The position numbers were made by a program, and so were the translations under genes. From Umbilicaria muhlenbergii (lineage: Eukaryota; Ascomycota; Lecanoromycetes; Umbilicariales; Umbilicariaceae), in assembly GCA_000611775.1 (NCBI GenBank), contig KK106983.1:4268808-4332807 (forward strand): 64,000 bases of DNA, in the 5' to 3' direction. Each line of letters begins with the position of its first letter. Position 1 is the stretch's first letter. This document shows positions 47,254-58,366 of the stretch, in pieces. A model generated the notes under the pieces. It was not told the DNA's origin. It ran no database searches and was given only the letters and a program-made list of their open reading frames with translations.

Positions 47254-47648
47254 TCATGATACTCGTGTCATCGTAAATGGACAGCTCCACGCATTCGACA
47301 ACGAGTTGAGCTTCTTCTCTGCGGTACGTTCTGCATAGACTATCGTCAAGTCTTCAGCGCCATGGGCTCATACCTCGATCGTTCCCATGGACTCCGTCTT
47401 TGCCGCAACGATTCCAGTCATCGTCCCATGTTTGTAGGTAGTCTGCCATTGCCTCAGTCCCGGGCGGATGGCCATCATCATGTCCATTGAACAAGCCTTG
47501 GAGTCGATCCTTCTGCTTGAGATAATCGTCGAGCTTGGAAGATGTTTGAGGTGCGTTGGGCGGAGAACGTTGAGGATGGGAAGAAGCGGAAGGGTGCTGA
47601 GAGTGGTTGGCAACCTGCTCCTGGCGTGGCCTGCTATCATTGTTGGTA
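47254..47648 (-). CDS. Small hypothetical protein, 3' exons only
   Basis: A minus-strand frame follows a plausible acceptor (TTGCACAG) at 47649: TNNDSRPRQEQVANHSQHPS, SSKLDDYLKQKDRLQGLF, EAMADYLQTWDDDWNRCG. A GTATGA..TATGCAG intron (47331-47373, 43 bp) would join NDRE to RTAEKKLNSLSNAW and a stop at 47254. No 5' exon with a start codon was found; the frame has no ATG near its beginning. The Asp/Trp-rich segment resembles a segment in the small frame at 49.6-50.0 kb. No known family. Weakly supported. Confidence 0.3.
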
Positions 47649-49636
47649 CTGTGCAAGACACCAGGGTAAGCGGTGCTTCAACAAGGGGATGGCTTGAGAT
47701 TCTAACAGCCGGAGGGTCTCACGGCATGCTGCTTGGATGTCAAGTGGATGGCCAGATTCGGTGGAGGATGATGGCAATCAGTACCGATGAAATGGTTTTC
47801 ATGGCAAAGTCACGGAACCAAGATGGCTTTATACAGGACAGAGGAGCCTCTACGTATACTGCCTCACGAGTCTTGCAGGAGCCTGATTCCATCATTGCAG
47901 AGGCATCTGGCCACTGATTCACTCGTTCCCACTACGAAGGCGTCCTGGTGAGGAGTCCCTGCCTGCCTCCTGGTAGCAATGGTCAGCTTGCCCATCGCAT
48001 GTAGCCAATAGAAATGCGAGGTTCAAAGCCACAGCACCCCATCCAGGCTCTCTAGGGTGCCAGGCTAGTGATGGCCGCACAGTACTCCGTAGAAGCGGAA
48101 GATCGGGCCTTACACGTCAAAGAAGCATTTAAGAATACCTTACGGAGTCCGTAGAGGGATTTAGCCACCCGGTCATGTTGTTTAAGCATATGTACGCCTT
48201 AAGACAGATACAGTTTGGCCAGAATTTTAGTACGCGTTTCCCTGTTCCAAAATCACTTACACTGCCGTTTACCGTTACAGTACACCGTGCGCATTTGCTC
48301 AAAACCTAAATATGCTCGGTCACTGCACTACGCTAGCAGCTAAGCCAAATCACTATTGGTTCCATACACTGTCACCAAAACAGAGACGCGTTCTCAAGCC
48401 CACTAAAAAATCCGTCTTACCAAAACAGTATTAAAACGTGCATATGCTCATAAAGTGCTCAAAAACAGTACGGGGGGTAGCTATCCCTCTAGTACCGGCT
48501 GAGGAGCTCGTTGTTTGTGTTACTACTCGTAGATGTGGGTAAATTCTAGCTCCATTAAGACATATCCGCACCGATCACACCCGCCGATTGCCTTAAACGC
48601 GAGTGGATCTGAAACGGCCCCCCACGCGCATGCGAAAACAAGTTCCCACACAAGAAGGTCAACTCCTACGAGTACGAGTATCTACAACACGCAAAATTGG
48701 CGAAATCATCAATACAATAGGCGTATCAAGGAAAATGGTTTCTCAATGATGACAAGCCCGATTTTCTTGAGACTTCAAAGGTACATAGTTCATATACTTT
48801 TTAAATTATGTGCAATTTCTGAGACTTGTCAATTCCATCTGACCATGCTACACCGCTTGCACGTAAAAGTACTCATTCACCCCCTTACGCCAAGCATCGC
48901 GATTGGGGGTGGCTCGGATGTACGCAATGTCTCACTGGTGGAGGCCCCATCGAGGCCACAGTTGCCTTTTGCAGTTTGTTGATGCCGATGTCCACGATGA
49001 CCACTGTGACGACAAGGAGCGACCACTGAGACGACAAGGAGCGACCACTGTGACGACAAGGAGCGACCACTGTGACAACGCGGAGCAACAATCCCTACTA
49101 GCTGAACTGGCCACAGACGTGGCTACCTTACTCGCCCTGGTTGCCTTGCTCTTCCTTATTCAAGGATCAGCGCACGGGAGATCAAACACTCGGTTTAGTG
49201 GCCAATGACGGAGTATCATCCTAGGCTCCAGCGCCCGCATGCTCGGCGAATCGCAAGTTGTGGCATAGGAATTAATACGAGATTACAGACCTAAAGTCAC
49301 GGCCGATCTACCCCTACAGTCTTTTCGCCCCTAGCGGCTGCAGATCCCAGCCTGTGCTGACGCAAAGCAAACCAATTCTGCTGACCCCAGCAGGCTTCTG
49401 TCGATTAAGCATAACCTACACCGGTACGCCGGTACGCCTGTTTCTGCTTTTCCATGCCGGTCCTTCACGTGTACGAGCCGCAATTTCCCTCCAACCAGAC
49501 CTCATGGCCTTCCATATGGTGATCCGGACGTCAGCCTGACCGTCCTTTCCTGTTCCCCTCACGTGAAGTAAGGACGAACCGCCGCCGGCCCCGGTTCGGC
49601 GTGGTGTGCATCGTCGGATCTGGAGCTTCGGCTTCC
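47649..49636. other. Gene-poor interval with a minisatellite
   Basis: No recognised gene. It includes the 22-bp repeat at 48999-49086. AT-rich sequence with several near-identical short phrases (AAAACAG, CTCAAAA) lies around 48.2-48.5 kb. Confidence 0.4.
48999..49086. repeat. 22-bp minisatellite, four units
   Basis: Four head-to-tail 22-bp units begin at 48999, 49021, 49043 and 49065, each reading GACCACTG(T/A)GACGACAAGG then AGC. Units 1 and 3 are identical, unit 2 differs by one base and unit 4 differs by three. Because 22 is not a multiple of three every frame cycles, and the frames across it are probably not genes. Confidence 0.92.
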
Positions 49637-50017
49637 CTATCTGCTACGGTCAATGACAACGACCTCTTGACGTTCGAATGATCCATGCTGACCTGTCTTC
49701 TTCTTTCCTTCACCAACTCCGCTGATACGAGCCCAATTGTCACTCCACTCTTGTACATACTGCGTCATTGACCGTTCTTTGTCAAGCCGCTCTTGTTGTC
49801 CGAGAAGGAATGCTTCGTATTGATCTTGCTCTAGATTCGCACAATGAGCTGGAAGATAGTCGGTCTGACAAAGTTGGAGACTCCAGTCAGTGTCAGGCTT
49901 CGGATGGTAGTGCTTGCCGTCCTGTGATCTGCCGCGGAGGATACTGGGGTTAGCGCTCGTGTGCACTGTCAACATATTGAGCCATACTCACATCATCTCG
50001 AGGTGCGCTAGGTTCAT
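49637..50017 (-). CDS. Small hypothetical protein, related to the 47.4-kb frame
   Basis: Two candidate exons (49992-50017, 49637-49943; intron GTGAGT..CCCCAG, 48 bp) give 110 residues: MNLAHLEMI, ILRGRSQDGKHYHPKPDTDW, LQLCQTDYLPAHCANLEQDQ, YEAFLLGQQERLDKERSMTQ, YVQEWSDNWARISGVGEGKK. The splice sites are good and codon count is whole. The QERLDKERSMTQYVQEWSDNW part parallels KDRLQ..EAMADYLQTWDDDW in the 47.4-kb frame. No known domain, signal peptide or membrane segment was seen. It may be a small lineage-specific gene pair. Confidence 0.4.
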
Positions 50018-51568
50018 CCTGGAAGTTGGGCGTCAAGGACTCTAGGGTAACCAAAAGCTGAATAGCTAAACAGCAGAGGCAAGCCTGAAAACGACACGTG
50101 CGAAGAGAGATTCAAATCCCTCTTCGAGTCAGGCAAGGACAGCGAACGATCTATTCAAGGCCGATGGGCGGCCCAGATATACCCCTTTCTCCACTCCCAC
50201 CAGGGCCTAGGTAGGAGTGCTCCCGCAGCATTTCACTGACGACCGATTGGCCTGTTGTCTGCATTACAAGTCTATCAGATCTACACAACATCTCCTGATA
50301 TGTTTCGGAGCATCTGCATATCTCTATACAAAGGACCTCAGCCCTCTACGGCCGCCCAGTGAACGTTCCCGTCTGAAGGCTATCTCGAGTAGTTCGCTGG
50401 TAGTTTGGATGCACCTCGCCTCTCGTTGTCAGCTCCTAGTTTGCGGCGAGGTAAGCATGGCTGACAGATTTGTATTTCGCAGCCCTATGGCGTTTCCAGT
50501 CCCAAGATTAGTGGACGACAACCTGAAACGGACAGCAAGCTGAAAGGACCAACCACAAGGGTATGCAGCATAGGTTCCTAATACTAAAGAAGGAGGTATT
50601 TCAAGGCCAAGAATAGACGTGAACCCGTTACATTGTATCTGAGAGGCACGGCCCTGAGGACCTGCATCATGCGAGACATATTCAAGCCGATCATTCCCCA
50701 TACAAGAGATTTCTAACGAGGTATTCCGTGCCACATCCATATCACATGAACTGCAATTCATGCAGCGAGCCGGTACGCAGCGGGATTGCTCCTTACCTCC
50801 CCGCACCCATGTGCGTTTTCCATGCGCCGGTCCCACATTTATATGCATGCCTAGGTCCCACTCCGACGCATGCGGACCAGTCAATCCTCGAGAAGGTGCT
50901 TGAAAAAGGCGGCGTAGGCCACTTGATGTTTGGCAGAACGTAGCAATGGAGTAGTGCAGTACCTGAGAGCTCAGCCCTGAAACAACTGAACTGTACTCCT
51001 GCAATACTACACTTTCGAGTACGGCGGGATACATGTGCGCTGGAACATGTGCGCTGGAACGTGTACGCCGGGATACATGCGCGGTGGAACATGGGCGCAG
51101 GAACATGGGCGCGGGAACATGTGCGCTGGTACATGGGCGCTGGAACATGTGCGAAGCATCAGGGTAGTGTCGTTTGAAGCATGCAAGAAAGGCATGACGG
51201 GACTATCTGCAACACCAGGACACAACGGTATCATGAGTTACGTAGCCATTAATCGGACGCTGCAACCAAACTGCAGACGCCTATGACGTATGAAGTGATT
51301 ACTATTTCATGTGCCCTTGTACTTAACCCTAAGAGACCTGGTGCTACTTGTGTAGAGTCTCGAAGGTTACGCGATAGGCTTACACAACAAACGAACCAGT
51401 TCGTTATGACTACATCACAGCGAATATCCTTGCAGCATGCACGCATAGCACATCATTGGATAAGGACCCTAGGGCATGAACCTTGCCCTTGTAATAATAG
51501 TAATATCGAGGATCGATGTCTGGCCACTAATCTCTAATCCAACTACCCCTCAGGCCGTCCAGCATCCA
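50018..51568. other. Gene-poor interval with a short minisatellite
   Basis: No recognised gene. It contains the 14-bp repeat at about 51024-51154. Frames overlapping that repeat (His/Cys/Pro-rich on the minus strand) are by-products of the repeat. Confidence 0.4.
51024..51154. repeat. 14-15-bp minisatellite, about nine units
   Basis: About nine variants of GCGCTGGAACATGT follow each other, six or seven of 14 bp and two of 15 bp. Changes are mostly in GGAAC (GGGATAC, GGTAC, GGAACG) and in the last two bases (GT or GG). The mixed unit length shifts frames repeatedly, so it is unlikely to code. Confidence 0.85.
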
Positions 51569-54500
51569 TCAGAGCACCTCCAGCTCTAGCCTCACCATTT
51601 CGCTCCCATCCAACTCCTCATCCTCACCTTCAACCCCCTCATCAAACAACCCCTGCACCCACTCCCGGCTTCCTTGCCCCGGAATCCCAACCTCCAACGT
51701 CCCCCCAGCCTGCTCAAACCCCTCCGCATCAGACCCATACCCACTATCCCCATCCCTCATCTCCACGTCCCTTCCACCCTCCACCACACGTTCCACCCAA
51801 CCCCTGCCAGCAACCCCAGCCGCATCATCAGCAGACGCCCGTCCCAACCCCTTCGCCGCCGTCGAAAACATCGACGCCGCGCCGTCATACCCGACCGCCC
51901 TCCCCCCAACCTGCACCGACGGCATCGCCAAATCCGGCGCATCCCTCATAATAACATCGCCATCCGCATCCCTCCCCTCCACCACCGCCCCATCCCTCAG
52001 CACCACCCCCTCCCACACCCCCCCTCCCCCGCCCGCACCAACCTCCCACGTAAAAACCTCCCCGAGCTGACTGAACGCCCAAACCTTACACCCACCCCCC
52101 TCCGCCTCCACCGCCAAATCCACCAACCCCCTCACCCTCCCCACCTCCACCCCGCTGATCCGAACCGGCCCCAATCCACCACCCCTCCACGCCCCCCCCT
52201 CCTCCCCCANNNNNNNNNNNNNNNNNNNNNNNNNNNNNNNNNNNNNNNNNNNNNNNNNNNNNNNNNNNNNNNNNNNNNNNNNNNNNNNNNNNNNNNNNNN
52301 NNNNGATGTGTATAAGAGACAGCCCCCAGCTCCTCCTCCTCCTCCCCTCGCCCCACATCCTCCCTCGGACTCTCCGCCCCACATCCCCCCCGATAACGTC
52401 CCGCGCCAAAACAATCCGGCGGCACACAAAACACCCACAGCCGCTCTCCATACCCCACCGCAACCCGAACCCCCCATCGCAACTCGCACCCAGCCGCATA
52501 CACACTTGGCACGACGACCCCGTCCCGCGGGCCGAGAAAGACGATTTCCCGAAGCAATTTCGTCGGGCCCCCGAGCGGTGCGTCGCTCCCCAGACAGAGC
52601 AGCCCCGTTGCCGGGTCGGTGAAGAGGATGTGGTGCCCGTCGCTGAGCGGGCGGGCGCGGTAGTGATCGCTCACCCCGTTGCGGCTAGTCCGATCCCCTC
52701 TCCCGGGGACCCCCGCCGCATCCTCCTCATCCCCCCTTGCATCCGCATCAAGTCGGTCCCCTCGCTCCGCCCCCGCCCGCATGCCCTGAATAAACCCCCC
52801 CCACCCCCCCGCCGACGAAATCAGCCGCAACTTCTTCGCCGACTCCACCCCCCGCCGCGGCGGCAGGAAATACAAATACTCCGACGGCGCCGTGAGCGGG
52901 AACCAGCGGTTGAGATCCTGCCCCGTCAGCGCGTCCACCCAGTGGAGTTCGATGCCAGCGGAGCAGCCGAAGGCGACGCAGCGGCGTTGGGGGCAGATGG
53001 CTACGCTGAGGGGGGGGTCGGAGGGGGAGCACAGGTTGCGGTAGAGGGATTGGGGGGTGGGGGAGATGGGTATAGGGTTGTGGTGGGGTTGGGAGTGGGA
53101 GGTGGTGGTATGGTGAGTGGAGGAGGAGAAAGAGGGGCGCTCGGCGTGCGTGGGCCCGGTTGGTGTGGTGAAGGTGCCGCGGCGGGCGTGGAGGGTGTCT
53201 TCGCCCGATCCGCCGGTGGACCAGTTGGGAGAGGGGCGCTTGCCGAGGATGGAGGCGATGTGGTGGTCGGGGGGCTGGGTGGTGGCGCTGGCGGAGTGCG
53301 AGGGTGCGTTGTGGGTTTCTGGGGACAAGGTGCCGTGGGAGGGGCGACGGGTTTGGTCGGTTTGGAGGTCGCAGACTAGACCCATGCGGCCGTCTAGGAG
53401 GGCGGCGATGGCGAAGCGTTGGGAGGAGGTGTCCATGCTTACGGCGAGGACGCGACGGGGACAGATTACGCTGGTGAGGGGGGAGAGATGGGCGCGATGG
53501 GAGGGGTAGGTGGAGTGGAGGGTTGAGTCCGAGGGAGGGGCGGCGCTGAGGCGGTAGATGTAGATTGTGCAGCCGTCGGCGATGAGGACGAATTGGTTGC
53601 AGACGCTCACGGTGAAATTGAGGGCTGAGGTTGGGCAGGTGGGGTCTCCGGTGTTGTAGCAGCTATCGCTGAACTCGGAGAAGTCGATGTGGGACGTGAG
53701 TACTAGACCAGTCGTGTCCCCAGTACTCCTCAATACGGTCAAAGTGACCTGGTATAATGGTGGAGAGCCAGAGGTTCGTCGAGGTTTAAGCCCATTCCCA
53801 GTCCAGCCAGGTAACAAAGAGCACTCGGTAGCGAGACGTTTGCTCATCAGCCATTCTTGGTTGACATTGGTTCGGAGCAGGCTCGAAGGCCCATGGACCA
53901 TGAGATCGGCCTGGAAACCAACCCACCAACCGCCTTGCTTCAGCATAGACGTGAGCAGGCGCCACTCAAGACTCGCCATCATCCAAGCCCGGCAGGTATG
54001 TCTGGCGGCGTTGAAGTCGACAGGATCCAGAAGTTTATAAACTAGTTCAAGGACCTCTTGCGGAAGGTAGTAGACCGGAGGCAGCTCGAGCGGGCGAGCG
54101 TAAGTAATTGCGACAGACCAGCTGCGGCAGGATAGCCTAATGGCTAGGTAGGTGTCGTAGCTAATGTATTGGACGAGGCGCTGGAAGAAGTGAAAAGGCA
54201 GGTCTGGGGCATGCCGGGGCTGGCACCGGAAACCGAGCAAAGCGAATGTATCCCTGTGTCCGCCAAAGCCAGTCAGATCGATCGAACTCCCAATCGTCGA
54301 GCTTCGGTGCAGAACTTCAGAAAAGGTGTCGACGGCTAGCAGCGGACGAGGTTCGAGGATGGCGTCGTGGATGTCGGAATCTTCTGCGCCGAAGTCGCGG
54401 CTGATAGAGCGGTCTTCCATCTGGCCGCCATCAAAGTCGATGGAGGTGGGTCCAGCTCGACGTCTAGTTGAGGCCCGCGATATTAGTCGGTTGTTTGTTT

Positions 54501-54735
54501 CTACAACGGAAAGCGTCCTCCCTCGAGGACTGGCTTGACCGCTTGATGGCGTGTGAGGTTCCGAGATATTTGGCGACCATGGCGAGGTTGACCTTGTGAA
54601 ACTGGGCGTCGTGCCGCGGGACGTATTGACACTGTTGGTATTGTTAATGTTTGCCTTGGCTGCTTCCGCAGCAACTCCACTAGTCAGCGGCTTCCACGGG
54701 TTGTCTGCGGTTGGTACTCTTCGGAAACCCTCCAT
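51569..54735 (-). CDS. F-box protein with C-terminal propeller-like region, interrupted by an assembly gap
   Basis: From Met 54735 (MEGFRRVPTADNPWKPLTSG; the frame is open further upstream to 55047) the protein has a Ser/Pro-rich N-terminus, then two F-box-like helical segments (FFQRLVQYISYDTYLAIRLS and YLPQEVLELVYKLLDPVDFN followed by AARHTCRAWMMASLEW), and a long region with repeated beta-strand motifs (TSALNFTVSVCNQFVLIADG, YIYRLSAAPP, RRVLAVSMDTSSQRFAIAAL, LSVAICPQRRCVAFGCSAGI). It runs into 95 Ns (52210-52304) and resumes: GLGPVRISGVEVGRVRGLVD, FSQLGEVFTWEVGAG, to an acidic end VRLELEVL at 51569. Known: F-box proteins recruit substrates to SCF ligases. Product length cannot be given because of the gap. 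Codons after 53.7 kb toward 51.6 kb are very GC-rich. Confidence 0.75.
52210..52304. other. Assembly gap (95 N)
   Basis: A run of 95 undetermined bases inside the F-box gene. True gap size is unknown. Confidence 0.99.
52305..52322. other. Nextera/Tn5 mosaic-end adapter remnant
   Basis: Directly after the Ns the sequence reads GATGTGTATAAGAGACAG, 18 of the 19 bases of the Tn5 transposase mosaic end used in Nextera libraries. Frames crossing it begin or end with adapter peptides (MCIRDS, MYKRQ, VSYTH, LSLIHI). It is a library artefact and not fungal DNA. Confidence 0.98.
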
Positions 54736-55378
54736 TGCGTCCAAGTGTACTGGCGGTGTTGGATTGGTGGAGACGAGTATATCTGAGGAAATGCTAACAG
54801 GCAGTATGATTGTAGGTGCATTCGGCACAGCTGAGGAAGATCGCGCGTAGCGAACACCGATAGTTCGAGCCGGCGATCCAAGGGTCATAAGGTGTATTGA
54901 ATCGGTCTCGAAGATAGACACTAGAGGAGCCGCCGGAGATAGGGTTGGAGATGTAGGTTGGGAGTAGGGGCCGGCGACTCCTCGAGACAGCAGTATCTGA
55001 GAAGACGTCGTAAGTGTTGCTAGGAACAATACGTTGACCAAAGTCAACAGTGCTCTGTGCGCACAGCGCTGGTTTTAACGAACGATAGTCCACAATAAAC
55101 GAAAGACTGCCGAGTAAAGAGATACTGGGATAGAGATACAGACCGGACAAGTCAACGAGTGACCTGTAGAGAGTAAGGAGAACGAAGAACACGAAGGTAC
55201 TGCATTGTTTGGCCACTTCGCATGATTAGCTATTGGCCAAGGAATACCTTGTACCGGATGAGGTAGTCTCAATACAGAATACAAGACGACAATGTGTATA
55301 AAGGCTATCGTATCTCATTCGGGAAAGAACAGCAGACGCCTAACCAAAATTCGCTATGCACGCTAAAGAGTGTCATTT
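54736..55378. other. Upstream of the F-box gene / 3' flank of the CSC1 gene
   Basis: This 643-bp spacer separates two minus-strand genes. The F-box frame stays open to 55047, so extra N-terminal coding sequence or an upstream exon is possible. The rest is unrecognised. Confidence 0.4.
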
Positions 55379-58161
55379 TTATTCCCACACGTTTTCTTCG
55401 CCGTCATCCGGGACGACGTGCGTAGAACCATTCGTACGCTTCCGTAATATCCAAACCTCCTCGAGTGGAATGATGATACTAGGGTTGATGTATCTTAGCC
55501 CGGTCTCTTCATCCTCGTCGACAGCTCGCCCATGGTCAGTCTCACTATCATATCTCGATTCGCCAAGGGCAACCTCGTCGGGTCCAGTTTCATGATGGAG
55601 GCTGCGTATCGCAATGAACTTCAGGAGTGGTTCGTACGTGCGCCGAAAGAAGTAAGCAAACCAGACAGTCCCAAGAAGAAGTGGTGTGATAAGCACTGAG
55701 CGCTTGATAGCCAACTTGAGAGCCAAAACACCAGCCATCGCGAGTTGGAAGACGACCAGACCAACAACGATCCGGTTGCAGATGATGGCCCACGCTCGGC
55801 CCGTGGAGTGTTGACGGTGATCCATGGCGTACAAGAGTTGGTATTTGTAGATGAAGCTGCCAATGACGAAATAGACCAGCCCAAAGAATAGCACTAGCCA
55901 GGAGCTGGGGACTATACTGTACACCGTGCAGATTATGAAGATGAGTATAGTCTGGGGAAGAAAGAAACCGTAGCTGAAAACTGGCGGTTGTACAAGTTCA
56001 GCGTAATCTATGACACATATCAGTCTAGAGTCTATGCTGCGGAAGACAGCCCAACTTCTCATACCTCTTGGAGTCTTAGCACCAATCAAGGTGATTGGAT
56101 ACATGAAAACACTGCCGAATTCCAACAAGCGGAATGGGAATAGCCCTAATCCTTGCAGAACGATAAGATTAATGTAGAATGGAGCAAGCTTTTGTAGCGA
56201 TTGGGCCAAGACGTATGCGACCCGAGTGGTGTCTTTCAAATTCTCTCCCACATCGTTAAACAACGTGTAGGCGTTCGAAGCTGTGCCGAAGATGGTGAAC
56301 ACGACGAAAAGGTTGAAGAAGACAAAGAAGAAATTCTTCGATATGACCGATAGTTCAATTTCCCCTTGTGAGATCATACCTTGCAGAGTTGCGAGCCCTG
56401 ACGCATGATTAGACGGTGTAAAACAACGACTTTCAGCACCGTAACGACTCACAGTAGTACAAGTATGGTACCGCAACGTTGAGCAGAGAAATGAGCAGAG
56501 TGGGAAGACCGCTTTGCACAAGTGAGGCTGTAATGGGACGGCTTGCCAGAGCGTCTGCCAGCTGAGGCCAGACCTTGTGAATGGAGTCCAAGTTGAGAAG
56601 CCCGGCCAATGGGACAAGAAGTATGGACCAGAAGACTGTCAGAACAAGTATGATAAGTGTTATTGACCACGATCTCATCATTCTGTTCGAACGCGATAGG
56701 TATGTGTTTGGCCATACGACATCAGATGGCGCAGGAGCCAACTTGGCTAATAGTTGCATTGGCTCTGGATCCATGATTGCCTGGACAGCCATTTGCTATC
56801 ACGTGTCAGCTAACAAGATTATCTGATATCTTAGCTGGAGCCCTACACAAGCAGCAGTCGAATCCAACGTAACGAAAGCCAGTGGTGTCGGCCTGAAATC
56901 TTTCTTGCGCGTGGACTTTATTCTCTCATCCACTTTTCGAAGCCTCTCCTCGTAATAGTCTATAGCATCGACAAGCCGACTTTGTAGTTTTAAGAAGCCG
57001 TACCAGATTCTGGTCGTCGGTCGGTCCCGGGCATATGGAGTGACGTGACTTTGTTCAGGCTCGTCGCCATTGAGAAGACGCGACTGCTCGTCTTCGTCGT
57101 CCCTGTCTGCCACCGGTTCTGGTGGTGGAGGCTGCACTACCGGAAGCGACTCTAGGTTTCTTTCTATACGACGGTAGCCAAGGTGAACTGTCCAAGCCTC
57201 CTCCAGTTTCCTTAGGACGTTCATCCTTTCGGCAATCAAATCGTCCAACTCTCTCCAATCTCTGCATAGCATAACACTTTCGACTTTTCCTATCTCCAAA
57301 TCCTCTACAGTCTCCTTGATCTTTTCCTCTGACCTCAGCTCAGGAGGTATGCCCGAAAGCCGAATAGTACGGTCGGTGACTGTTGACTGAGTGCCGAGGT
57401 AATTCTGGCGTATCCGTATGATCTTCTTCGTTTCGAAGATGATCAGGTACATAGCGAGTGCTGTATACAGGTATACCAAGGCGACGTACATCCACAAAAA
57501 GTTTGTTGGGGGCATTTCCATGCCGTCCTTTGACCTTTCAAGACCATTGTATGGGTCCTGCGGCAGTGTACTGGGTAGCATTCGAGCCGCTGAATAGCGG
57601 GCATCGGGATCGGTATCGTTGCCGTTGCCGTTGCCACTGTCATAGCCCCAGTCTCCAGTATAATGCACATGCACGGGCAACACGAGCACGAGCGAAAAGA
57701 AGAAGGTGACGGCTAGAAACTTGATCGCCATTTTGAAAAATGCTAGGAACTAGGCCCATGGTTAACACCCGAATATCCGGTCTCCATCCCTGGCAGAGAC
57801 ATACCACAAAGGCATCAAGCCCAGCTGAAGCAAGGACTTCTTCCTCTGAGATCCTGTAGAGCGTTGGTATCCAGCCAAGGAAAGTATCTGGCAGCTCCGG
57901 CAGCTGTGAAGCCGCATCTTTCTGCCTCTTGCGTGCGGCATAGAGCTCGGTCCATCTCGGTCTGAGGAACTATGGTAGGAGAAACAGTCAGTGGTATCCT
58001 CTCAAGCCTAGACAAACACCATCACGTACGCAGAATGCTATAAAGGCAGCAAGGCCAAAGACGATGGAAATGATAGACTGGACAATCAAGTCTCGCTGAT
58101 CTCTTGTCTGATCATCCCATTTGTAGTCCCCATCCTCACTTATCCTATAGAGCTCCTCCAT
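55379..58161 (-). CDS. CSC1/OSCA-type mechanosensitive or osmosensitive cation channel (DUF221)
   Basis: Six exons (58030-58161, 57805-57969, 56847-57749, 56453-56795, 56065-56397, 55379-56007) give 834 residues. The start MEELYRISEDGDYKWDDQTR precedes TM0 (SIISIVFGLAAFIAFC), joined to FLRPRWTELYAARKRQ and TFLGWIPTLYRISEEEVL. Then come FFKMAIKFLAVTFFFSLVLV, FLWMYVALVYLYTALAMYLI, the cytosolic RNA-recognition-like loop (DRTIRLSGIPPELRSEEKIK), AFVTLDSTAACQMAVQAI, and the pore-domain signatures LATLQGMISQGEIELSVISK, NFFFVFFNLFVVFTIFGTAS, QGLGLFPFRLLEFGSVFMYP, YSIVPSSWLVLFFGLVYFVI and KYQLLYAMDHRQHSTGRAW. Known: this family forms calcium-permeable osmosensitive channels in plasma or vacuolar membranes. 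Head-to-head with PCH2, 205 bp apart. Confidence 0.95.
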
Positions 58162-58366
58162 CTTATCATGCGAGACGCACTGCCACTTGGACGAGGGTTG
58201 CAAAATGTAGAGTATCAGGAGTTGGCATGTGTTTGTTTTGTGGCGCATGAATGCAATATGACGACGTTAAGCTAAAAGCCTGCTGCTTTGCCGCAGTGCC
58301 TCGCAAAACTCACCCCCACACCTTCCAGAAGTCAAGCATTCGAAGCACAGGACCAGCCCCCACACA
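58162..58366. promoter_or_regulatory. Short divergent promoter, CSC1-type channel / PCH2
   Basis: Only 205 bp separate the two start codons, so the promoters must overlap. No specific motif is assigned. Confidence 0.4.

Noticed and set aside
50105-50135. tRNA-like B-box (GATTCAAATCC)
   Set aside because: No acceptor stem, anticodon arm or A-box at the right distance could be drawn.
50793-51148. His/Cys-rich minus-strand frames over the 14-bp repeat
   Set aside because: The peptides repeat only because the DNA repeats, and mixed 14/15-bp units shift the frame.
52306-53379. Plus-strand 357-codon frame starting in the gap flank
   Set aside because: Its first residues (MCIRDS) are coded by the Nextera adapter, and the remainder is antisense to the F-box gene.
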